Positions 1-5,649 of a stretch of DNA of 7,470 nucleotides are shown here, piece after piece. The position numbers were made by a program, and so were the translations under genes. Source of the DNA: Solirubrobacterales bacterium (GTDB lineage: Bacteria > Actinomycetota > Thermoleophilia > Solirubrobacterales > Solirubrobacteraceae); contig JACDAP010000118.1 in NCBI GenBank assembly GCA_013695395.1, positions 1 through 7,470 on the forward strand, read 5' to 3'. Under the pieces are notes generated by a model. That model was not told the origin of the DNA and ran no database searches. It worked only from the letters and a program-made list of their open reading frames with translations. Position 1 is the stretch's first letter, and every line of letters starts with the position of its first letter.

Positions 1-2
1 CG

Positions 3-827
3 GCGGCCCTAGCCGCGGCGGGCGCAGCGGCCTCCCCCACGCTGGGGGTCGTCAGCGACCTCGCCCCCGCCGACGCGCTGCAGGACGTCCTCGACGCCTT
101 CCGGCCGCACGTGCTCGCCTCCGCCGAGGCGGAGGACTGGCTACGCACCGCAGTCGACGCCGTCGCGGTCGTGCTGCTCGGGGAGGACCCCGAGGGGCCG
201 CTCGCGCTGCTGCGGCGGCTCGCCGAGGACCCGGGCCTCAGTGAGCGCCCCGTCGTCGTCCAGCTCGAGGCGCATCACGACCGCTCGGTCCGGGAGCAGG
301 CCGTGCGGCTCGCCGAGCGGATGGTCCTCATGGTCTCCGAGACACCGGAGGAGCTGCTCGAGCTGACCGCGCGTGTCCTGCACCTGCCCGAGAGCACGCT
401 CGAGGAGCGCCACCGCGAGCAGCTCCGGCGCCACCGGATGCAGGACAGCGCGCTCGAGGGAAAGCTCGTCCTGATCATCGACGACGACATCCGCAACGTC
501 TTCGCGCTCACCTCCGCGTTCGAGCAGCGCGGCCTGCGCGTCGTCTACGCGGAGGACGGCCGCGAGGGCATCGCGCGTCTCCGTGAGCACCCCGACGTCG
601 AGCTCGTGCTCCTCGACGTGATGATGCCCGAGATGGACGGCTACGAGGCCGCGCGCGCGATCCGGGAGCTCCCGGGAGCCGCCGGCCTGCCGATCATCTC
701 GCTGACCGCCAAGGCGCTGCCCGGCGACCGGGAGAAGTCCCTGGCCGCCGGCGCCTCCGACTACATCACCAAGCCCGTGGACCTGCCCGAGCTGCTCACG
801 CTGATGCGGGTCTGGCTGCACCGATGA
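3..827 (+). CDS. Hybrid sensor histidine kinase, C-terminal part with two receiver domains (5' truncated by window edge)
   Basis: The reading frame is open from the left edge (274 visible residues, no start in view). A GTG at 111 lies inside the first domain and is not a credible start. Two CheY-like receiver domains are seen. The first (about nt 40-370) has the alternating strand/helix pattern but lacks a recognisable acceptor Asp (VVLLGED near nt 171-191) and the usual Lys (VLMVS near nt 324-338). The second (about nt 460-820) is complete: acidic DDD pocket at nt 480-488, phospho-acceptor Asp at nt 615-617 in LLDVMMPEMDG, Thr in SLTAK at about nt 705, and Lys at nt 771-773 in YITKPVD. Tandem receivers of this sequence type usually form the tail of hybrid kinases with HAMP, HisKA and HATPase domains upstream. 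That upstream part is inferred. The stop overlaps the next gene's start by four bases, so the kinase probably signals with or to the phosphatase. A stand-alone double-receiver protein is less likely. Confidence 0.85.
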   Translation, partial: AALAAAGAAASPTLGVVSDLAPADALQDVLDAFRPHVLASAEAEDWLRTAVDAVAVVLLGEDPEGPLALLRRLAEDPGLSERPVVVQLEAHHDRSVREQAVRLAERMVLMVSETPEELLELTARVLHLPESTLEERHREQLRRHRMQDSALEGKLVLIIDDDIRNVFALTSAFEQRGLRVVYAEDGREGIARLREHPDVELVLLDVMMPEMDGYEAARAIRELPGAAGLPIISLTAKALPGDREKSLAAGASDYITKPVDLPELLTLMRVWLHR

Positions 828-3151
828 GCGTGCCGGCCGTCCTGCTCGTCGACGACCATCCTGAGAACCTCCTCGCCCTCGAAGCGGTACTCGCGCCCCT
901 GGAGGTCCGCCTCGTCCGCGCGAGCTCCGGCGAGGAGGCGCTCCGGGCGGTCCTCGCCGACGAGTTCGCAGCGATCCTGCTCGACGTCCAGATGCCGGGC
1001 ATGGACGGGTTCGAGACCGCCACGCTGATCCGGGGCCGCGAGCGCTCGGCGCGGACCCCGATCATCTTCCTGACCGCGCTCTCCACCGACGTCGAGCACG
1101 TGACCCGCGGCTACGAGGCCGGCGCGGTCGACTACGTCCTCAAGCCGTTCGACGCCACGATCCTGCGCTCGAAGGTCGGCGTCTTCTGCGACCTGGCCCG
1201 CCTGCGCTCCGAGCGCGAGCAGGCGGGCGCCCTCCTGCGCGCCGCGTGGGACGGCGCCCCGGACGGGATCGCACTCGTCTATCCGGACGGGCGCGTGGGT
1301 GAGGTCAACCCGGCGCTGCTCACGCTCACCGGGCGCCTGGCCGCCGACACGCCGCCGAGCATCGACGTCCTGGTCGACGCGGACGACCGCGCGGCGATGC
1401 GCGCGCTCCACCGCCGCGTCTCCCGGGGTGAGGCCGCCACCGACCGGCTGGAGCTCTCCCTGCGCTCACTCGACGGCGAGGAGCTGCCCGTCAGCGTCCT
1501 GGCCTCCGCGGTGGCCGCGGCCGAGGCCGGCCCCGCCACCGTGCTGCTCCAGGTCACCGATCTGCGGGAGCAGCGCCGGGCTCGCGCGTCGCAGCTTGCG
1601 CTCACGCACGAGCAGGCGGCGCGCGAAGAGGCCGAGGCGATCGCCACCCGGTTGGCCGCGATCGCCGCGATCACCGAGGGGCTCGAAGGGCGCCCGACCG
1701 CCGAACTGGTCGAGGAGCTCTGCGGCCGGCTCAAGCGCGTCCTCGGACTCGCCGGGGTCGCGGTGCGGGTCCTCGGCGACGAGCACCGGGTGGTGGCCGA
1801 TGCGTCGGTCGGGACGCCGGTCGACCCCGCCGCGCTGCACGCGCAACCCAGCGGGCCGGTCGAGCTCGCCGGGGCGAGCGTCGTGCCGATGCGCGTCGAC
1901 GATCGACTGCTCGGTGTGGTCGCCGTCCTGGGGCTGCACGCCGAACGGGAGCAGCGCGTCGGGAGCGAGGCGCTCCTGCACACCGCCTGCGAGCGGGCGA
2001 CCCTGATGCTCGAACGCGCCCGGCTCTTCGAGCGCGAGCGCCTGATCGCCGCGACCCTCCAACGCGACCTCCTTCCCGAGACGCTCCCCTCGGTGCCCGG
2101 CGTGCGCGCCAGCGCCTACTTCACCTCGGGCGGGGACGGCGTCCGGATCGGTGGCGACTGGTACGACGCGCTCGCCCTGCCCGGAGGGCGCCTCGCGCTC
2201 GTCGTCGGGGACGTCGCCGGGCACGGCGTGACGGCCGCCGCGCGCATGGCCGAGCTGCGGGCCGTCGCCCGGGCCTACGTGCTGGAGGGCCACGGGCCGA
2301 GCGAGGTGCTCCGGCAGATGAACGCGTACCACCTCTCGATGGGCTCGGACTCGATGGTCACGGTCGTCTGCGCGATCGTCGAGCCCGACCGCGACCGCGC
2401 CCGCTTCGCCGCCGCGGGCCACATGCCACCGATCCTCGCCCCCGCCACACGGGAGGAACCGGCGCAGATCCTGACGAGCCGCGGGCCGCCGCTCGGCGTG
2501 CTCGAGGTCGGGGTCTACGAGGAGCGCGAGATCGCCTTCCCGGCCGGAGCGCTGCTCGCGCTCTACACCGACGGCCTCGTGGAGCGGCGCGGCGAGGTGC
2601 TCGATGCCGGGCTCGAGCGGCTCCGGGCCTCCCTGTCCGGGCGGGAGGACGACGACGTCGACGCGGCCCGCACGCGCGCGGTGCAGGCGTGCCTGGCCGG
2701 CGGAGGGGGAGACGACGACGTGACGCTGGTCGTCGTCCGCGCCCAGGAGCGCCTCGGCACCGCTGCCCGGTACACCCTGACCGCCGTGCCCGAGCCGCTC
2801 GGGGCGATGCGCCGTCACCTGCGCCGCTGGCTCGAGGAGGCAGGAGCCCGGCCCGTCGAGGCGGCCGAGATCACGATGGCCGCCAACGAGGCGATGCAGA
2901 ACGCGATCGAGCACGGCAACGCCTACGCGGTCGCGCCGATCACCGTCTCCCTCGAGCTGCGTGACGACGCAGAGGTCGTGATCGTGGTGCAGGACCTCGG
3001 CCACGACGGGCCGCTCGACCCCGACCCGGACCGCGGGCGCGGGCTCGAGCTCATGCGGGCGCTCTGCGACGAGGCCCGGTTCGACCTCGGCGGGCCGATG
3101 GGCGGATCGGTCACCCTGCGGCGCCGGTTGCAACCCGCCGGCGAGCGCTGA
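824..3151 (+). CDS. Receiver-PAS-GAF-PP2C (RsbU/SpoIIE-type) phosphatase fused to an RsbW-like ATPase
   Basis: A 775-residue cytoplasmic signalling protein with no membrane segment. Domains in order: receiver (about 4-120; acidic D10/D11, acceptor D54 in LLDVQMPGMDG, T84, K107); PAS-like (about 135-250); a short coiled linker (250-285); GAF-like (about 285-400); PP2C/SpoIIE phosphatase (about 404-640; LQRDLLP at 412-418, GGDWYD at 443-448, GDVAGHG at 462-468, AGHMPP at 531-536, YTDG at 581-584, terminal DDD at 630-632); and a GHKL ATPase (about 650-770; N-box E689/N693/H697, DLG at 724-726, RGRGLELM at 737-744). By family knowledge, RsbU phosphatases dephosphorylate a phosphorylated STAS anti-sigma antagonist, and RsbW-type kinases phosphorylate it and/or bind sigma. 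Having both in one chain recalls M. tuberculosis Rv1364c, but no STAS domain follows here. The ATG at 824 lies in an ATGA overlap with the kinase gene and has no clear Shine-Dalgarno site, which suggests translational coupling. Catalytic motifs look intact; the ligands of PAS and GAF are unknown. Confidence 0.92.
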   Translation: MSVPAVLLVDDHPENLLALEAVLAPLEVRLVRASSGEEALRAVLADEFAAILLDVQMPGMDGFETATLIRGRERSARTPIIFLTALSTDVEHVTRGYEAGAVDYVLKPFDATILRSKVGVFCDLARLRSEREQAGALLRAAWDGAPDGIALVYPDGRVGEVNPALLTLTGRLAADTPPSIDVLVDADDRAAMRALHRRVSRGEAATDRLELSLRSLDGEELPVSVLASAVAAAEAGPATVLLQVTDLREQRRARASQLALTHEQAAREEAEAIATRLAAIAAITEGLEGRPTAELVEELCGRLKRVLGLAGVAVRVLGDEHRVVADASVGTPVDPAALHAQPSGPVELAGASVVPMRVDDRLLGVVAVLGLHAEREQRVGSEALLHTACERATLMLERARLFERERLIAATLQRDLLPETLPSVPGVRASAYFTSGGDGVRIGGDWYDALALPGGRLALVVGDVAGHGVTAAARMAELRAVARAYVLEGHGPSEVLRQMNAYHLSMGSDSMVTVVCAIVEPDRDRARFAAAGHMPPILAPATREEPAQILTSRGPPLGVLEVGVYEEREIAFPAGALLALYTDGLVERRGEVLDAGLERLRASLSGREDDDVDAARTRAVQACLAGGGGDDDVTLVVVRAQERLGTAARYTLTAVPEPLGAMRRHLRRWLEEAGARPVEAAEITMAANEAMQNAIEHGNAYAVAPITVSLELRDDAEVVIVVQDLGHDGPLDPDPDRGRGLELMRALCDEARFDLGGPMGGSVTLRRRLQPAGER

Positions 3152-3289
3152 GCGGCCACCTCCGGGCGGAGTCACCGCGCGAGGTCATCCGCGCGGATGC
3201 CGCGCTCTTGCGGGCCAAGCGCTCGGGCCGCAAACGCGAGCGCGCTGGCCTCCCGAGCGATTCCGACCGGCGTCGTGAGCTCTACGGGC
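3152..3289. other. Non-coding gap with a 14-bp perfect palindrome
   Basis: No gene is convincing here. The plus-strand frame that opens with TTG at 3208 gives an Arg-rich product running antisense through the proline-rich gene. The gap holds CATCCGCGCGGATG at 3186-3199, a perfect 14-bp palindrome that could fold as a 5-bp stem with a 4-base loop, and a weaker inverted repeat CTCCGGGCGGAG at 3160-3171. The palindrome sits 35-48 bases after the phosphatase stop and downstream of the convergent proline-rich gene, so it could be part of a shared termination region or a protein-binding site. There is no T-tract. Confidence 0.4.
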
Positions 3290-3478
3290 TCAGCCGGGCT
3301 CGGGCTCCGGCTCGGGCGTCTGCGCCGGCGGCGGGACATCGGCGGGGGCCGGGTCGTCGATCACCGGGCCGACCGGCTCGGGCGACGGGGGCTCGATGAC
3401 CGGGTCGGGCGGCAGCTCGGGCCCGGGGGTCGGGCCGGTCGGGTCGTTCGGGTACTGGGGAATCTCGAGGACGGGCAT
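3290..3478 (-). CDS. Small proline-rich acidic protein, unknown function
   Basis: A 62-residue protein with 24 prolines, 12 Asp/Glu and no Lys or Arg, beginning MPVLEIPQYPND and ending in a (P-E) repeat. All but two codons (ATT, GAT) end in G or C, as in neighbouring real genes, which supports coding. The frame is open further upstream to 3547, but codons there are less biased and the residues are not proline-rich, so I choose the ATG at 3476-3478. GGGAGG lies immediately upstream with only one base of spacing, which is poor for a Shine-Dalgarno site. A GGGTA motif (complement of 3489-3493) ends 10 bases before the ATG, which would suit a leaderless or nearly leaderless transcript. The gene is divergent from the MerR-type regulator and convergent with the phosphatase gene. 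It has no signal peptide or membrane segment and is probably disordered or polyproline-II in structure. I recognise no family with a known function. An antisense compositional artefact remains possible. Confidence 0.6.
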   Translation of the reverse strand: MPVLEIPQYPNDPTGPTPGPELPPDPVIEPPSPEPVGPVIDDPAPADVPPPAQTPEPEPEPG

Positions 3479-3555
3479 GCCTCCCGCGTACCCGACACCG
3501 GTGCACGCCGCACCCGTCTGCGCCCCGGCCGGCGAGATGCGCCACACTGCGTACC
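3479..3555. promoter_or_regulatory. Divergent promoter region with inverted repeats (candidate operator)
   Basis: This 77-base gap separates two divergent starts, so it must carry both promoters unless either gene is transcribed from within its neighbour. It contains GGTGC-ACGCC-GCACC (3500-3514) and the overlapping palindrome CACCGGTG (3496-3503). On the minus strand, GGTGC-N16-GGGTA (from 3514 to 3489) loosely resembles a sigma-F/B-type promoter for the proline-rich gene. On the plus strand TACCGT (3552-3557) looks like a -10 box but overlaps the GTG start. A MerR-type protein often binds the spacer of a divergent promoter, so autoregulation or control of the small gene is plausible but unproven. 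Confidence 0.35.
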
Positions 3556-4692
3556 GTGGTCAAGGGTGGACAGACGGTCAGCGCCACGGACTTCGCGTCG
3601 CTGACGGGGGTCTCCCGGGAGCGGCTGCGCACCTGGGAGCGCCGCCACGCCTTCCCCGAGCCGATCCGCGCCGGCGGCGGCGCCCGGCGCTACGCGATCG
3701 ACGACGTCCCCCGGGTCGTCGCGGTCCGTCGCGCGGTCGAGAGCGGCGTGCCGCTTACCGCGGCGGTCGAGGCCACCGGGCTCCGGGCGGAGGCCGGCAT
3801 CTCCTCAGGTGCCCACACCGCCCTGGCCGAGCACGCCCCGGTCGCGGTGGTGGCGCTCTCCGGGCCTGAGCCGCTGCGCGTCGAGTTCGTCAACGCGGCG
3901 GTGCGCCTGCGCCCCGGCGCCCCCGCCCCGGGCGACGACCTCCTCGACCTGGCGCCCTGGTTCGCCGAGGAGCCGGGCTGCGCCACCCTGCGCCGGCTCT
4001 TCACCGACGACCTCGTGGCCGCGGGATGCGAGCACCCGGACTGGACGGCGGGCCTGCGCTCCGGCGCGCAGTCGATCGCCTATCGCCTTCCCCACGAGCC
4101 CGGCGAGCGGCCGCTTGTCGCCCTCATCGGGATCGACACGGCCCGGGAGCGCCGCACCACCCGCGAGCTCGCTGAGCTCGAACGGCAGGCCGAGGAGCTC
4201 CGCGAGCAGTCGGAGCGGGACATGCGGTTCTTCGAGGCGCTCGAGGCGGTCACCGACCTGTTCCGTCGGGGCTCGGGAATGGACCGCATCGCCGAGGCCA
4301 CCACGCTGCTCGTACGGCGGCTGAGCGCGGTCGACGTGGCCCTCGCGCCGTCGATGGCCGGCTCGCTCACCCTGGGCCGCTCCGCCCGCGGGCTGCTCGG
4401 CCCGGAGATGGTCACGGTCACCCGTTTCGACGACCTCGCCGACGCGCTCCGGGACGGGGAGATCGGCTGGCTCGAGGCGCGGACCGCCCAGGCGTTCGGC
4501 GCGCCGTCCGGGCTGGAGCTCCTCGTCGTCCCGATGCTCGCGGCCGGCGAGAGCCTCGGGGCGCTCCTGGTCCTCTTCGACGAGCGAGCCGATCTGACCG
4601 ACGCGCAGGGACGGCTGCTGCGCGCGATCTCGGCGACCATCGCCTTCGCGCTGCTGCGCGAGCGGCTGGTCGGGGAGCTCTCCGAGACATGA
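3556..4692 (+). CDS. MerR-type DNA-binding protein with PAS-like and GAF-like sensory regions
   Basis: A 378-residue one-component regulator. An N-terminal MerR-type winged helix-turn-helix spans about residues 8-72 (FASLTGVSRERLRTWERRH, wing GGARRY at 41-46, then IDDVPRVVAVRRAVESGVPL). Residues about 88-198 look PAS-like (VEFVNAAVRL at 109-118, a final strand LVALIGID at 187-194). A Glu/Arg-rich helix, probably a coiled coil, covers 196-222, and a GAF-like domain about 223-368 (LELLVVPMLAAGESLGALLVLF). The PAS and GAF calls come from pattern reading and are less certain than the MerR domain. No cysteine metal site typical of classical MerR proteins is evident, so a small-molecule or protein signal is more likely than a metal. 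The GTG at 3556 is the only good in-frame start before the HTH; there is no Shine-Dalgarno site at normal spacing. The stop overlaps the start of the following ATPase gene (ATGA), implying co-translation. Confidence 0.85.
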   Translation: MVKGGQTVSATDFASLTGVSRERLRTWERRHAFPEPIRAGGGARRYAIDDVPRVVAVRRAVESGVPLTAAVEATGLRAEAGISSGAHTALAEHAPVAVVALSGPEPLRVEFVNAAVRLRPGAPAPGDDLLDLAPWFAEEPGCATLRRLFTDDLVAAGCEHPDWTAGLRSGAQSIAYRLPHEPGERPLVALIGIDTARERRTTRELAELERQAEELREQSERDMRFFEALEAVTDLFRRGSGMDRIAEATTLLVRRLSAVDVALAPSMAGSLTLGRSARGLLGPEMVTVTRFDDLADALRDGEIGWLEARTAQAFGAPSGLELLVVPMLAAGESLGALLVLFDERADLTDAQGRLLRAISATIAFALLRERLVGELSET

Positions 4693-5087
4693 CGGGTGCC
4701 CTACGGGCCACGCGGTTCGAGCTGACGGTCGCCGCCGACCCGGCGGCCCTCTCGGTCGTGCGCCGGGTGACCGGTGCGTTCTCCCTGTCGCTCGGGCTCG
4801 AGGACTCCGACGTGGCCGATCTGCGGCTCGCGGTGACCGAGGTCTGCTCCTCGTTCATCGCGGCGCGCCCCGACCCGAACCCGCCGGCCGGGCTGCGCAT
4901 CCGCGCGTCGGTGAGCGGGAACGCGCTCGAAGTCTCCGTGCTCGATCCGGCCTCCCCCCCGCCGGGGCCAGGAACCGGACCGCCGCTACCGCTGCTGGCG
5001 GCGTTGACCCGGGACCTGGAGCTCCGCGGTGCGCCCGGCGGCGGCATGGAGGTCCGGATGACCTTCGCCGCGCTGCCGACGAGCTGA
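4689..5087 (+). CDS. RsbW-like GHKL ATPase-fold protein with degenerate nucleotide-binding motifs
   Basis: A 132-residue single-domain protein of anti-sigma-factor kinase size. The fold pattern is that of RsbW/SpoIIAB: an N-terminal strand, the helix with DVADLRLAVTEV (41-52), strands around LRIRASV (69-75) and ALEVSVLD (79-86), and the closing strand pair GAPGGGMEVRMTF (114-126). The ATP-binding signatures are eroded. In the N-box the Glu (E51) is kept, but the Mg-coordinating Asn expected four residues later is Ser55. The G1 box DxGxG is replaced by LDPASPPP (85-92), and the glycine-rich G2 segment by GTGPPLPLL. It may therefore bind a partner without kinase activity. It overlaps the MerR-type gene by four bases (ATGA) and has no Shine-Dalgarno site of its own, so the two products are probably made in linked amounts. 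It converges with the intact homologue on the other strand. Pseudo-kinase status is inferred from motif loss only. Confidence 0.8.
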   Translation: MTGALRATRFELTVAADPAALSVVRRVTGAFSLSLGLEDSDVADLRLAVTEVCSSFIAARPDPNPPAGLRIRASVSGNALEVSVLDPASPPPGPGTGPPLPLLAALTRDLELRGAPGGGMEVRMTFAALPTS

Positions 5088-5114
5088 CACCGCGCCCGGC
5101 CCGCTCAGCCGGTG
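5088..5114. terminator. Candidate bidirectional stem-loop between convergent genes
   Basis: Only 17 bases separate the two stops. CCGGC (5096-5100) can pair with GCCGG (5108-5112) around a 7-base loop. Alternatively CACCG (5088-5092) can pair with CGGTG (5110-5114). The stem is short, reaches into the minus-strand gene's final codons, and has no T-tract on either strand, so termination here is a weak call. Confidence 0.25.
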
Positions 5115-5566
5115 CGGCCCCAGGCCATGTGCGCCGGCTCACCGTCCGTGGCGAACAGCATCCAGATCTCGGTGCCGCCGCCCGGCGCCGTTCGAAACTC
5201 GACGTCCGAGGTGAGAGAGACCATCAGGGGAAGACCCAGCCCGAGCCCGGGGGAGTCGGAGCGGGGCGCCATCCCGCGCCCGAAATCGACGACATGAACC
5301 TCGAGGCCGCGCCCGGTGATCTCCGCCGTGACGGTGATCTTGCCGGGCTCGCGACCGACGTAGGCGTGGACCACCGCGTTCGCACAGGCTTCGGTGACCG
5401 CCAGGCTCACGTCGGCTTGGCCGTCGTCGTCGAGGCCCGCCATCCCGGCCAGCCGGACCGCCTCGGCGCGGACGGGCGCCACGGCAGCCGGCCGGGCTTC
5501 GACCTGCAGGCAGACCCGAGGACGGGTCGGGGAGGCTATGCACTGAGGGGCGGGTGCGAGATGCAT
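5105..5566 (-). CDS. RsbW-like serine-protein kinase / anti-sigma factor (GHKL ATPase)
   Basis: A 153-residue single-domain ATPase with all GHKL motifs present: N-box AVTEACANAVVHAY with E59, N63 and H67; G1 box VVDFGRG with D94, G96, G98; G2 box GLGLGLPLM at 107-115; and the closing strands GGGTEIWMLF at 129-138. Proteins of this kind bind a sigma factor of the sigma-B/F group and phosphorylate a STAS antagonist; some members serve other partners. The frame also has an ATG at 5602, but AGGAG (complement of 5576-5580) stands 9 bases before the ATG at 5566, while nothing similar precedes 5602, so the shorter form is chosen. A sigma-B/F-like promoter candidate lies just upstream and would overlap the longer start. 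The gene follows the epimerase-like gene on the same strand after 83 bases and converges with the degenerate paralogue-like ATPase. Neither a sigma factor nor an antagonist gene is adjacent in the window. Confidence 0.88.
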   Translation of the reverse strand: MHLAPAPQCIASPTRPRVCLQVEARPAAVAPVRAEAVRLAGMAGLDDDGQADVSLAVTEACANAVVHAYVGREPGKITVTAEITGRGLEVHVVDFGRGMAPRSDSPGLGLGLPLMVSLTSDVEFRTAPGGGTEIWMLFATDGEPAHMAWGRTG

Positions 5567-5575
5567 GGAGATCGA

Positions 5576-5580
5576 CTCCT
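5576..5580 (-). promoter_or_regulatory. Ribosome binding site deciding the ATPase start
   Basis: On the minus strand AGGAG lies 9 bases upstream of the ATG at 5566. It is the main reason for preferring this start to the upstream in-frame ATG at 5602, which lacks a comparable site. Confidence 0.65.
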
Positions 5581-5601
5581 GCTCGGGGTCCGCTCCTTGC
5601 A

Positions 5602-5626
5602 TGCCCGACGAGCCGCGGGCTGAACC
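5602..5626 (-). promoter_or_regulatory. Candidate sigma-B/sigma-F-type promoter
   Basis: Read on the minus strand, GGTTC (complement of 5622-5626) is followed after exactly 15 bases by GGGCA (complement of 5602-5606). The known consensus for the sigma-B/sigma-F group is about GTTT or GGTTT, then 14-18 bases, then GGGTA. The match is good but not perfect (GGTTC for GGTTT, GGGCA for GGGTA). It would start a transcript about 25-30 bases before the ATG at 5566, leaving room for the AGGAG site. An anti-sigma gene transcribed by its own sigma factor is a common feedback arrangement. The GC-rich background makes chance matches likely, so this is a candidate only. Confidence 0.4.
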
Positions 5627-5649
5627 ACCCGGGCGATGATTCGTACTGC

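Noticed and set aside
141..821. 226-residue open frame on the minus strand
   Set aside because: It is antisense to the receiver domains of the hybrid kinase, which carry complete family motifs.
1466..3175. 569-residue open frame on the minus strand
   Set aside because: It is antisense to the multidomain phosphatase, whose catalytic motifs are unmistakable. Its product is rich in His/Arg/Gly/Asp without domain features, as expected from the shadow of a GC-rich gene.
3208..3399. Arg-rich open frame on the plus strand beginning with TTG
   Set aside because: It has no Shine-Dalgarno site and runs antisense through the proline-rich gene. Its second half is a low-complexity Arg/Ala/Gly product of that overlap.
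3479..3547. Longer N-terminus of the proline-rich protein from the ATG at 3547
   Set aside because: The added 23 residues have different composition and weaker GC3 bias, and the ATG would lie almost at the divergent MerR-type start.
3396..3869. Plus-strand frame overlapping both the proline-rich gene and the MerR-type gene
   Set aside because: It crosses the MerR helix-turn-helix in another frame and becomes Arg/Gly-rich there. No start signal or motif supports it.
5567..5602. Longer N-terminus of the intact ATPase from the ATG at 5602
   Set aside because: There is no Shine-Dalgarno site before it, the extra residues are not part of the fold, and a candidate promoter -10 element overlaps that ATG.
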